A stretch of 11,591 nucleotides of DNA. Source: Oscillospiraceae bacterium (GTDB lineage: Bacteria; Bacillota_A; Clostridia; Oscillospirales; Oscillospiraceae). The stretch lies in NCBI GenBank assembly GCA_015067895.1, contig SVLP01000052.1, positions 1 through 11,591 of the forward strand. Reading direction: 5' to 3'. Each line of letters starts with the position of its first letter. Within the stretch, counting starts at the first letter, position 1. This document shows, piece after piece, positions 1-6,265 of the stretch. The notes beneath the pieces were generated by a model. The model ran no database searches. It saw only the letters and a list, made by a program, of their open reading frames with translations, and was not told where the DNA came from. The translations under genes were made by a program, and so were the position numbers.

Positions 1-48
1 GCGATGACATGGATGTGGTCACCTGATCCGATTGATCCAACATAGAAA

Positions 49-90
49 ACAGCAGCAGTGTCCCACTTGATTGTGTGTCACTGCTGCTGT
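49..90 (-). terminator. Hairpin terminator of the regulator-kinase-protease unit
   Basis: A perfect 12-bp stem (ACAGCAGCAGTG at 49-60 with its complement at 79-90) encloses an 18-nt loop. Read on the minus strand it lies about 50 bases past the htrA stop codon and is followed by TTTTCTATG, so it fits an intrinsic terminator for htrA. Weaker pairing continues outside the stem (AACATA 39-44 with TATGTT 90-95), so it could also work on the plus strand. Nothing else is recognisable in 1-48. Confidence 0.7.
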
Positions 91-140
91 ATGTTGTTTG
101 GATACCTATGCGTTTCTTTACAGTCCCGTTGTTTCTTGAA

Positions 141-1448
141 TTATCCGTGCTTTTCCTCGCCCACGGTGATGGTCAGGGAGAATTCCCTGCCGTCGCGGTA
201 GACGGTGGCCTTGAGCTCGTCGCCGACGGAGCTGGCGTAGACGATCTCCTCCAGGGTATCGGGATTGGTGACGGCAACGCCGTCCAGGCTCATCAGGATA
301 TCGCCCCGGCGCAGACCCTGCTCTGCCGCGCTGGAATCGGGATCCACAGCGGTGACCAGCAGACCGGCGGGCATGTGATAGTAGAACTGGTAGAAGGTGG
401 AGATGGACTGGCCGGTCAGGCCAAGGTCGGGCCGTCCGGCCACATAGCCCTGGTTGGCCAGCTGCTCCAGCACCGTCTGGACGGAGGTGATGGGGATGGC
501 GAAGCCCAGGTTCTCCACACCGGCGGAGCTGGCGTAGTCGCCGATCTTCATGGTGTTGATGCCCACCACCTGGCCGTAGCAGTTGACCAGAGGGCCGCCG
601 GAGTTGCCGGTGTTCAGGGCGGCGGTGGTTTGCAGGAGGGTCAGAGTGCGGTTGCCGGATTTGATGTCCCGGTTGATGCCGGAGATGATGCCGTCTGTCA
701 TGGTGCCCCGGAGCTCCACGCCCAGGGGATCGCCGATGGCCACCACCTCGTCGCCCACCCGGAGACTGTCGCTGTCGCCGAATTCGGCGGGGCTCAGGCC
801 GGTGGCATTGACCCGCAGCACCGCCAGGTCGGAAAGCACATCGGCACCCACGCACCGGGCTTCCAGCTCCCGTCCGTCGGTGAGGAGCACCTTGATCTGC
901 ACGGCGTCCTCCACTACATGGGCGTTGGTGATGATGTAGCCGCCCGCGTCCATGACCACGCCGGTTCCGGAGGATGCGCTGTAGCCGTCGTGGCAGGTGA
1001 TGCTGACCACGCTGGGCAGCACCTTTTCATACACATCCTGCCAGCTGATGGCACCGGGGATGGCGGCGGTGTTCTCCAGCCCCTGGGGGGAGGCGGTGAT
1101 CTCGATCTTGGTGTTCATGCCCTCCAGCCGGGGCGGCTCGGTGGCCACGGGCTCCCGGGGCTCCAGCTCGGCGGTCAGGACGCCGTCGGCGGAGACGTAG
1201 AAGCTCACCGGCGCACTCAGCTCGCTGGGCTCGGGCTCCTTGAAGACCTGGATGTTCATCAGGCCCAGAACGCTGATGAGACTGCTGAAGCTGACCAGCA
1301 GCACCAGCACCAGGGAGATCACGCCCACGTGATCCTTCGGCGGCGTGGTGGAGCCGGTGCCGTAGTAGCCCTCCCGCACGGAGCGCACCTGATTGGCATA
1401 TTCAATTTCGGGATCGCGAGGATCCAGGGAATCATCGTAGTCTGCCAT
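141..1448 (-). CDS. htrA: Membrane-anchored HtrA/DegP-family serine protease with C-terminal PDZ domain
   Basis: This 435-residue protein is a trypsin-like (S1C) protease expected to degrade or check misfolded proteins outside the membrane. A charged cytoplasmic segment of about 40 residues precedes one membrane helix (about 42-64). The protease domain (about 130-325) shows the full catalytic triad: His177 in TNAHVV, Asp207 in SDLAVLR and Ser283 in NTGNSGGPLVN. A PDZ domain follows (about 340-430; RRGDILMSLDGVAV). The residue before the Ser loop is Thr275 (QTTAALN) where many HtrAs have Asp. The start at 1448 is chosen because AAAGGAG lies 7 bases upstream on the minus strand and MADYDDS begins a normal HtrA N-terminus; the frame stays open further up but runs through repeat DNA. 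It is the last gene after a response regulator and a kinase, so it is a likely target of that system. The family call is secure; the physiological substrate is unknown. Confidence 0.95.
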   Translation of the reverse strand: MADYDDSLDPRDPEIEYANQVRSVREGYYGTGSTTPPKDHVGVISLVLVLLVSFSSLISVLGLMNIQVFKEPEPSELSAPVSFYVSADGVLTAELEPREPVATEPPRLEGMNTKIEITASPQGLENTAAIPGAISWQDVYEKVLPSVVSITCHDGYSASSGTGVVMDAGGYIITNAHVVEDAVQIKVLLTDGRELEARCVGADVLSDLAVLRVNATGLSPAEFGDSDSLRVGDEVVAIGDPLGVELRGTMTDGIISGINRDIKSGNRTLTLLQTTAALNTGNSGGPLVNCYGQVVGINTMKIGDYASSAGVENLGFAIPITSVQTVLEQLANQGYVAGRPDLGLTGQSISTFYQFYYHMPAGLLVTAVDPDSSAAEQGLRRGDILMSLDGVAVTNPDTLEEIVYASSVGDELKATVYRDGREFSLTITVGEEKHG

Positions 1449-1490
1449 AAAAATGCTCCTTTGCGGGATGAAATGGAAAATGGAACTCTT

Positions 1491-1624
1491 GGCCCCCTCC
1501 GAGAGGGGGCTGTCGGCTTCGCCGACTGGGGGAGTGTCCTGAGATAGAAGTGCTGCGTCCTCTTTTCGTACACCCCCTCCACCGCTAACGCGGTTCCCCT
1601 CCCCCTGTGGGGGAGACAAGGGGA
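1491..1624. repeat. GC-rich palindromic intergenic repeat, copy 1 (MITE-like, degenerate)
   Basis: The 182-bp gap between the kinase and htrA holds two GC-rich blocks, 1491-1537 and 1571-1624. The first contains CCCCCTC/GAGGGGG and GTCGGC/GCCGAC hairpins; the second has CCCCCTCC-ACCGCTAACGCGGT-CCCCTCCCCC. Block order and several words match the element at 7111-7232 in the same orientation, but about 35 unrelated bases separate the blocks here. It has no coding capacity and I see no promoter for htrA in it. Palindromic elements of this type without a transposase are typically non-autonomous mobile or amplified repeats; the family name is not known to me. Confidence 0.65.
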
Positions 1625-1630
1625 CGGTTC

Positions 1631-3061
1631 TTAATTGACCAAGGGCATCGTAAACGTAAACTCGGTCTTGCCGTCCCGGCTGGCGACGGAGATGTTCTCG
1701 CCGTGGGAGCAGACCAGGGTCTTGACGATGTAAAGACCCAGTCCCCAGCCCTCCTGGCTGCGGTTTCTGGCCTTGTCGATCTTGTGGAACCGGTCGAAGA
1801 CCAGGGGCAGCTCCTCCGGGGGGATGGTGTTGCCCTGGTTGGAGATGGTGACGTAGAGCTTGCCGCCGCCTTCGCGCAGCCGCAGGCCCAGCTCGCCGCC
1901 ATCGGTGCAGAATTTCACCGCGTTGTCCAAAAGGTTATAGACCACCTGGGTCACCGCGTCCTTGTCGGCCCGGGTGAAGACGGGATGCTCCGGCAGATCC
2001 ACCTGAACATCCAGGTTCTTGGCGTTGATCTTCTGCTCGAAGGTGATGAGCACCTCGCCGATGCATTCCTCCATGTCGAAGCGGGTCTTCTTCTCCTCGG
2101 GGATGCCGCTCTGATCCTGGAGCCGGGAGATGTCCAGCATGCTCCGCACCAGACGGCTCAGGCGCTTGGTCTCGTCGGAGACGATCTGCATGTAGTAGCG
2201 GTGGCGCTCCGGGGGGATGGTGCCGTCCAGGATGCCGTCGATGTAGCCGCCGATGGTGGTCATGGGGGTCTTGAGCTCGTGGGAGACATTGGCCACGAAC
2301 TCCTGACGCTGATATTCGCTCTTTTCCAGGGATTCGGCCATGTTGTTGAAGGCAACCGCCAGTTCATCCACCTCCTCGGTGTTATGGCCGCCGGTGCGGA
2401 CTCGCGCTTTCAGGTTGCCGTGGCCGAAGTCCCGGGCGGCCTGGGCCATCTCCCGCAGGGGACGGCACTGGTTCCGGGTGGAGATGCTCATGATGACCAC
2501 CGCCAGCAAAATGACCAGCAGGGAGACGGTCACCTGGATGTCCGCGATGCCCTCCATCAGCCGCTGGGTGTCGCCCATGGGCATGGAGACGGTGACGATG
2601 CCGATGTTGGCACCGGTGCGGTGGCTCTTGATGGGCACAGAGACGAAGTATCTTGATTCCTTGTAGAGCTCCGGGATGCTGCCTGATTCGAAGCTGCTGC
2701 CCTCGGCGAAGACCTGGTCGACGAATTCCTGGTTGATGACCAGCCCCAGATGCTGACACTGGAAGCCGGAATCGGAGCACAGGATCACCATGCCCCGGGA
2801 ATTGAGCACCACGGTATCCGCACCGGAGACCAGAGACGCCAGGGTCAGGTTGGTGCGCAGATTCTCGTGCTCCAGGTCGTCTGCTGCGTCATAGGCCGCC
2901 ACCAGCTCCGCCAGAGCCAGGGCATCGGTCTGGAGCTGGGCGTGGGTGTTGTGCTCCAGGTACTGGCCCACCAGCACCCGGAAGGCTCCGCCCAGCATCA
3001 GCAGCGCCAGCACCAGGATCAGCATCGTGGTGCTTACCTGCCGTGAGAAGGTGGATTTCAT
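1631..3061 (-). CDS. HAMP-containing sensor histidine kinase
   Basis: A 476-residue membrane sensor kinase that should autophosphorylate and pass phosphate to the response regulator encoded just upstream. Layout: membrane helix 1 (about 11-33), an extracytoplasmic sensor region of about 140 residues (34-174), helix 2 (about 175-195), HAMP (about 196-248), HisKA dimerisation domain with the phospho-accepting His261 in NVSHELKTPM, and a HATPase domain (about 360-474). The N box is NLLDNAVKF (Asn380), the F box VFDRFHKID, and the G2 box GWGLGLYIVK. The G1 box reads ISNQGNTI instead of the usual D-x-G-x-G; VanS-type kinases carry a similar N-x-G-N-T-I. The start at 3061 is preferred over an ATG 14 codons upstream because GAGGTGG lies 8 bases before it. 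The stimulus cannot be read from sequence; the linked HtrA protease suggests envelope or secretion stress. Confidence 0.93.
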   Translation of the reverse strand: MKSTFSRQVSTTMLILVLALLMLGGAFRVLVGQYLEHNTHAQLQTDALALAELVAAYDAADDLEHENLRTNLTLASLVSGADTVVLNSRGMVILCSDSGFQCQHLGLVINQEFVDQVFAEGSSFESGSIPELYKESRYFVSVPIKSHRTGANIGIVTVSMPMGDTQRLMEGIADIQVTVSLLVILLAVVIMSISTRNQCRPLREMAQAARDFGHGNLKARVRTGGHNTEEVDELAVAFNNMAESLEKSEYQRQEFVANVSHELKTPMTTIGGYIDGILDGTIPPERHRYYMQIVSDETKRLSRLVRSMLDISRLQDQSGIPEEKKTRFDMEECIGEVLITFEQKINAKNLDVQVDLPEHPVFTRADKDAVTQVVYNLLDNAVKFCTDGGELGLRLREGGGKLYVTISNQGNTIPPEELPLVFDRFHKIDKARNRSQEGWGLGLYIVKTLVCSHGENISVASRDGKTEFTFTMPLVN

Positions 3062-3184
3062 ACCTGATACCACCTCAAACTTACAACGCAGAATGCGTGC
3101 CAAAATGTTTTATCTAACATGATCTTCCCTCGTTTATCCACTCTGAAAGGTTCTGACTCCACGGTTGCGGCAGTTTTCAGCAAT

Positions 3185-3378
3185 GTGAAGTTTTTGCTTT
3201 CGCAAAAGTGAAGCTGGCAAGAGCCAGTGAAGTTTGGCTTACGCCAAGTGAAGTAAAGTTTGCCCAATAACACTTCGCCAAAGGCGAAACTTCACTACGA
3301 AGTTACTTCACTGCGTCAGCAGCTTCACTTGCCGCAGGCAAACTTCGTTAAATTCGAAGTTTATAAAACTTCGAATTT
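3185..3378. repeat. Modular hairpin array 1 with GTGAAG linkers, between regulator and kinase
   Basis: The 299-bp gap between the two genes holds four direct GTGAAG words (from 3185, 3208, 3227, 3248) separated by different small hairpins such as TTTTGC/GCAAAA, CTGGC/GCCAG and TTGGC/GCCAA, then the inverted word CTTCAC (from 3290, 3306, 3323) with further hairpins (TTCGCC/GGCGAA, CTGC/GCAG, TTGCC/GGCAA). AAGTTTGCC (3256-3264) and GGCAAACTT (3337-3345) bracket the inverted half. The edge next to the regulator is a 13-bp inverted repeat, 3350-3362 with 3366-3378, whose right arm is coding sequence. The array is related to the one at 11191-11341. The rest of the gap (3062-3184) is the kinase leader; I see only its ribosome binding site and a weak 5-bp hairpin (3105-3120) there. 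Confidence 0.85.
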
Positions 3379-4047
3379 ATAGCCAACGCCCCAGACGGTC
3401 TTGACAGACCACTGCTCGGAAACGCCCTCCAGCTTCTCGCGCAGGCGCTTGACGTGGACGTCCACGGTGCGGCTGTCGCCGAAGTAGTCGAAGCCCCAGA
3501 CCTCGTCCAGGAGCTGATTGCGGGTGTAGACCCGGTTGGGAGAGGAGGCCAGGTGGAACAGCAGCTCCATCTCCTTGGGGGGCGTGTCGATCTTTTTGCC
3601 GTCGACAGACAGCTCAAAGGCGTCCATGTCGATGATGAGCTTGTCGAAGACCAGACGGCGGGATTTCTTCTCGGCGGTGGCACCGGAGGTGCGGCGGAGC
3701 ACCGCTTCGATCCGGGCCAGCACCTCCTTCATCTCGAAGGGCTTGGTGATATAGTCGTCGGCACCGCTGCGCAGGCCGGTGACCTTGTCGTCGGTCTCGC
3801 CCTTGGCGGTGAGCATGATGATGGGGGTCTGCTCCTCAGCCCGGATGGCCTTGCAGACGCTCCAGCCGTCCATGACGGGCATCATCACGTCCAGCAGCAC
3901 CAGATCGGGCTTGATGGCCCGGAATTTGCTTAAGCCGGCGCCGCCGTCATGGGCCACGGTCACGGCGTAGCCCTCCTTCTCCAGATACATCTGAAGCAGC
4001 TCCGCGATATTCTTGTCGTCCTCAACGACCAAAACAGATACAGCCAT
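3361..4047 (-). CDS. OmpR/PhoB-family response regulator
   Basis: A 228-residue two-domain regulator, the usual length for the family. The receiver domain (1-120) has the acidic pair Asp10/Asp11, phospho-acceptor Asp53 in LLDVMMP, Thr80 in IIMLTAK and Lys102 in YITKPF. The C-terminal winged-helix DNA-binding domain (about 130-226) ends in the typical TVWGVGYKF and contains RTVDVHVKRLREKL, the recognition-helix region. The start at 4047 is supported by AGGAGGT 6 bases upstream; the longer open frame to 4236 crosses the promoter and is not coding. It is the first gene of the minus-strand unit and should be phosphorylated by the kinase encoded next, with HtrA as a probable output. Its last codons are one arm of an inverted repeat that continues into the hairpin array. 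Subfamily (PhoP-, CssR- or WalR-like) cannot be fixed by eye. Confidence 0.95.
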   Translation of the reverse strand: MAVSVLVVEDDKNIAELLQMYLEKEGYAVTVAHDGGAGLSKFRAIKPDLVLLDVMMPVMDGWSVCKAIRAEEQTPIIMLTAKGETDDKVTGLRSGADDYITKPFEMKEVLARIEAVLRRTSGATAEKKSRRLVFDKLIIDMDAFELSVDGKKIDTPPKEMELLFHLASSPNRVYTRNQLLDEVWGFDYFGDSRTVDVHVKRLREKLEGVSEQWSVKTVWGVGYKFEVL

Positions 4048-4083
4048 GGTGTTACCTCCTGTGTACAAAGTTTCTTTTTTACC

Positions 4084-4125
4084 ATTATATCCGTTTTTCG
4101 TCAAATAGGGTGAACGATTTGTTAA
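4084..4125 (-). promoter_or_regulatory. Promoter of the response regulator with three TTNAC direct repeats
   Basis: On the minus strand a perfect TATAAT (4084-4089) lies about 37 bases before the regulator start. There is no good -35 at the ideal distance; the nearest, TTCACC (4109-4114), is at 19 bases. Upstream of the -10 stand three direct repeats, TTAAC (4121-4125), TTCAC (4110-4114) and TTGAC (4100-4104), spaced by 11 and 10 bases, about one helical turn. This is how OmpR/PhoP-type regulators often bind (B. subtilis PhoP boxes are TT-A/C/T-ACA repeats with 4-6 bp gaps). A weak -35 with activator repeats suggests positive autoregulation, which is an inference. Confidence 0.6.
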
Positions 4126-4133
4126 AAGAGTGG

Positions 4134-4185
4134 AGATTGGAGAGTGGAGAGTTGAGATCATTGAAGTATCTTCACCCTCCAATCT
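4134..4185. repeat. Long-loop inverted repeat between divergent promoters
   Basis: AGATTGGAG (4134-4142) pairs perfectly with CTCCAATCT (4177-4185) around a 34-base loop that itself holds GGAGAGTGGAGAG-like purine repeats and a small GAAG/CTTC hairpin. It lies between the regulator promoter (minus) and the toxin-antitoxin promoter (plus). It may be a worn intergenic repeat; no function is evident. Confidence 0.4.
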
Positions 4186-4200
4186 TCTATTAAAACTAGG

Positions 4201-4237
4201 TTGACTTCTACCTATTTTGTCATATAATAAAGACAAA
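4201..4237 (+). promoter_or_regulatory. Sigma-A promoter and candidate operator of the toxin-antitoxin pair
   Basis: TTGACT (4201-4206) and a perfect TATAAT (4223-4228) are 16 bases apart. Transcription should begin near 4235, so the ribosome binding site AAAGGAGGG (4235-4243) sits at the very 5' end of the message. An inverted repeat TTTGTC (4216-4221)/GACAAA (4232-4237) straddles the -10 box and start site, where an antitoxin or antitoxin-toxin complex would block transcription, as known for Phd/Doc and YefM systems. The operator role is inferred from position. Confidence 0.75.
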
Positions 4238-4247
4238 GGAGGGATAC

Positions 4248-4493
4248 ATGATGCAGATCGATACCAATACCATTGTCTCCGTTACGGAGGCCAATCAGAA
4301 TTTTTCCAAAGTCTCCCGGATCGCAGAGAAGAGCGGGCAGGCGGTGATCTTCAAGAACAACCGGCCCAAGTTTTTGCTGATCGATGTGGAGCATTCTCCG
4401 GTGCTGGAGCTGACCGACGATGAAAAGATCGACATCGTCGCCGCCCGGATTTTGAACCGGTTCCGTCCGGCCTTTGAGGAGCTGGCAAAATGA
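4248..4493 (+). CDS. phd: Phd/YefM-family antitoxin
   Basis: An 81-residue protein (80 if translation starts at the second ATG, 4251, which is better spaced, 7 bases, from AAAGGAGGG). The N-terminal half, VSVTEANQNFSKVSRIAEKSG followed by a K/R-rich strand and PKFLLID, is the Phd/YefM DNA-binding fold: a beta strand, the helix beginning with T-E-A, then two strands. The C-terminal part (about 52-81, LELTDDEKIDIVAARIL onward) is predicted helical and should be the toxin-neutralising tail. The gene overlaps the toxin by 4 bases (ATGA), so the two are translationally coupled, with the antitoxin made first as usual. It probably represses its own promoter through the palindrome over the -10 box. 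Family identification is good; pairing with the adjacent Doc is inferred from overlap. Confidence 0.9.
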   Translation: MMQIDTNTIVSVTEANQNFSKVSRIAEKSGQAVIFKNNRPKFLLIDVEHSPVLELTDDEKIDIVAARILNRFRPAFEELAK

Positions 4494-4867
4494 TCCGGTT
4501 TTCCAAAGAAAAAATTATGCTGCTGCACCAGATCATGGCGCAGGCCACCGGCGGCAGCGTTGGTGTCCGGGATGAGGGACTGCTGGAATCCGCGATGGAA
4601 GCGGCCTTCTCCACCTTTGGCGGTGTGGAGCTCTATCCAACCAAGGAGGAAAAGGCGGCCCGGCTGGGCTTCAGCCTGATCTCCAACCATGCTTTCGTGG
4701 ACGGAAATAAGCGGATCGGCATGTATATCCTGCTGACATTTCTGGAGGTCAACGGCATTCGGATGGATTGTACCAACGAGGATGTCATTCATGCGGGGTT
4801 ATCTGTGGCCGACGGTTCCATGAATTACGAAGACCTGCTGGCGTGGGTGCGGGAGCACCGTTTATAA
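4490..4867 (+). CDS. doc: Doc-type (Fic/Doc fold) toxin
   Basis: A 125-residue protein, the usual Doc size. The active-site signature HAFVDGNKR (67-75) matches the Doc form H-x-F-x-D/N-A/G-N-K-R rather than the AMP-transferring Fic form HPFxxGNGR. In the P1 phage Doc, the Lys in place of Gly goes with kinase activity: it phosphorylates EF-Tu and stops translation. The N-terminal ISKE/LH-like opening (FSKEKIMLLHQ), VRDEGLLESAM (26-36) and the C-terminal YEDLLAWVREH are also typical. All signature residues are intact, so it looks active. It starts inside the antitoxin stop (ATGA overlap) and is closed by a hairpin terminator. It could serve as a plasmid or genomic stability module, or in phage defence; the sequence does not decide. 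It sits alone between two unrelated operons, as is common for transferred toxin-antitoxin pairs. Confidence 0.93.
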   Translation: MIRFSKEKIMLLHQIMAQATGGSVGVRDEGLLESAMEAAFSTFGGVELYPTKEEKAARLGFSLISNHAFVDGNKRIGMYILLTFLEVNGIRMDCTNEDVIHAGLSVADGSMNYEDLLAWVREHRL

Positions 4868-4873
4868 AGATTT

Positions 4874-4916
4874 GAGCGTGGAGCGTTGGATTATCTCAAC
4901 GTTCCACGCTCTCTTT
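4874..4916 (+). terminator. Intrinsic terminator of the toxin-antitoxin operon
   Basis: A 15-bp stem (4874-4888 with 4897-4911, one G-U pair) and 8-base loop lie 6 bases past the toxin stop codon, followed by TCTTT. The U tract is short, but position and stem strength support termination before the isc promoter. Confidence 0.75.
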
Positions 4917-4934
4917 GTGACTTGGTCACGAATA

Positions 4935-4968
4935 ACCCATTGACATAGTGGGTAAAACATGGTACAGT
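4935..4968 (+). promoter_or_regulatory. Promoter of iscS-iscU-rrf2 with palindrome over the -35 box
   Basis: A consensus TTGACA (4940-4945) is followed after 17 bases by TACAGT (4963-4968). The -35 lies inside an inverted repeat, ACCCA (4935-4939)/TGGGT (4949-4953). A repressor bound there would exclude RNA polymerase; the Rrf2 protein encoded at the end of the operon is the obvious candidate. In the leader a direct repeat CCTACTAA-CCTACT (4977-4990) precedes the GGAGGG ribosome binding site. Repressor identity is inferred. Confidence 0.7.
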
Positions 4969-5008
4969 GTAATCAACCTACTAACCTACTGAAATGGAGG
5001 GTAAATGA

Positions 5009-6199
5009 ATGCACGTTTATGCTGACAACGCCGCCACCACGCGGGTTTCGAAGACGGCGCTCGACGCCATGCTCCCCTATTTTACCGAAATTTACGGCAA
5101 CCCCAGCAGCCTCCACTCCTTTGGCCAGGAGGCCAAGGAGGCTCTGGAAAATGCCCGGGAGCGGATCGCCGCCCATCTGGGCTGCCAGCCCCGGGAGGTC
5201 TACTTCACCTCCGGCGGCACCGAGGCCGACAACATGGCCATCCGCACCGCCGCCGCCATCGGCGCCCGGAAGGGCAAGCGCCACATCATCTCCACCGCCT
5301 TTGAGCACCACGCGGTGCTGCACACCCTGAAAAAGCTCCAGAAGGAGGGCTTCGAGGTCACCCTGCTGGATGTTAAGGGCACTCACAACATCACCGCCCA
5401 GCAGGTGAAGGATGCCCTCCGGGAGGACACCTGCCTGGTGACCTGTATGTTCGCCAACAACGAGATCGGCTCCGTGCTGCCCATTCGGGAAATCGGCGCA
5501 ATTTGTAAGGAAGCAGGCGTCGTTTTCCACACCGACGCTGTCCAGGCTGTGGGCCATCTGCCCATCAACGTGAAATCCGACAACATCGACATGCTGTCCC
5601 TGTCCGGCCACAAGTTCCACGGCCCCCGGGGCGTGGGTGTCCTGTATATCCGCCGGGGCATTCCGCCTATGAATGTCATCGAGGGCGGCGGTCAGGAGCG
5701 GGGCAAGCGGCCCGGCACCGAGAATCTGCCCGGCATCATGGGCATGGCGGCGGCCCTGGATGAGGCCATCGCCCACATGGCAGAGCACACCGAGAAGGTC
5801 ACCGCCCTTCGGGACAAGCTGATCGCGGGTCTGAGCAAGGTTCCCCACTGCGTCCTCAACGGCGACCCCATCAACCGGCTCCCCGGCAACGTTTCCTTCT
5901 GCTTCGAGGGCATCGAGGGCGAGAGCCTGCTGCTCCTGCTGGATGCCAAGGGGGTCTGCGCCTCCTCCGGCTCCGCCTGCACCTCCGGCTCCCTGGATCC
6001 CAGCCATGTCCTGCTGGCCATCGGCAGACCCCACGAGATCGCCCACGGCTCCCTGCGCCTCTCCCTCTGCGCCGACAACACCGAGGAAGAGATCGACCAC
6101 ATCCTGGAGGTCGTCCCCCAGGTGGTCGAATACCTGCGGAAAATGTCCCCCGTCTGGAAGGATCTGGAGGCAGGCCGCAGGCAGTATATCACGCCGTAA
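5009..6199 (+). CDS. iscS: Cysteine desulfurase (IscS/NifS class)
   Basis: A 396-residue PLP enzyme that removes sulphur from L-cysteine to give alanine and an enzyme persulphide, the sulphur source for Fe-S cluster assembly on IscU. Visible landmarks are the N-terminal YADNAATT, PLP-stacking His100 (FEHHAVL), Asp176 and Gln179 (HTDAVQ) which contact the cofactor, Schiff-base Lys202 in SLSGHKFHGPRG, and catalytic Cys324 in the loop SSGSACTSGSLDPSHV, which is of the long, flexible group I (IscS/NifS) type rather than SufS. The start at 5009 follows GGAGGG by 7 bases; another ATG at 5005 is out of frame. It is first in the operon, 66 bases before iscU, with a small repeat hairpin in the gap. 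Length and all key residues are normal. NifS and IscS naming overlap in this group, but the reaction is clear. Confidence 0.97.
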   Translation: MHVYADNAATTRVSKTALDAMLPYFTEIYGNPSSLHSFGQEAKEALENARERIAAHLGCQPREVYFTSGGTEADNMAIRTAAAIGARKGKRHIISTAFEHHAVLHTLKKLQKEGFEVTLLDVKGTHNITAQQVKDALREDTCLVTCMFANNEIGSVLPIREIGAICKEAGVVFHTDAVQAVGHLPINVKSDNIDMLSLSGHKFHGPRGVGVLYIRRGIPPMNVIEGGGQERGKRPGTENLPGIMGMAAALDEAIAHMAEHTEKVTALRDKLIAGLSKVPHCVLNGDPINRLPGNVSFCFEGIEGESLLLLLDAKGVCASSGSACTSGSLDPSHVLLAIGRPHEIAHGSLRLSLCADNTEEEIDHILEVVPQVVEYLRKMSPVWKDLEAGRRQYITP

Positions 6200-6236
6200 C
6201 CCCTTGCCCCCCGCATTTATGAGGGGGGCGAGTATG
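6200..6236 (+). repeat. Small GC hairpin repeat, copy A, between iscS and iscU
   Basis: Directly after the iscS stop, GCCCCCC (6206-6212) pairs with GGGGGGC (6223-6229), with an inner CAT/ATG. Its flanks, CCCCTTG on the left and CGAG-N-ATG on the right, are the same as at 8121-8158, but the core between them is the reverse complement of that copy. It could be an mRNA-stabilising or processing hairpin inside the isc transcript. There is no U tract, so it is unlikely to stop transcription fully. Confidence 0.65.
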
Positions 6237-6265
6237 AAATTTTCAAAATTAAAGGAGAAATCATT

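Noticed and set aside
75..1547. Long open frame of 490 codons on the plus strand opposite htrA
   Set aside because: It is antisense to a clear HtrA protease, its product is a Gly/His/Val-rich low-complexity string with no motif, and such shadow frames are expected opposite GC-rich genes.
3058..3273. 71-codon minus-strand frame across the array and the kinase leader
   Set aside because: It reads through hairpin units and the kinase ribosome binding site, and its residues follow the repeat pattern.
3185..3345. CRISPR array
   Set aside because: The repeated word is only 6 bases, the intervals are 16-23 bases and palindromic, the word inverts half way, and there are no cas genes.
4048..4236. 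N-terminal extension of the response regulator up to 4236
   Set aside because: It would cover the -10 box and TTNAC repeats and even the toxin-antitoxin promoter; the receiver domain begins properly at 4047 after AGGAGGT.
4868..5008. Riboswitch or T-box leader before iscS
   Set aside because: The gap is filled by the toxin terminator and the isc promoter; the remaining leader of about 35 bases is too short and lacks T-box or riboswitch motifs.
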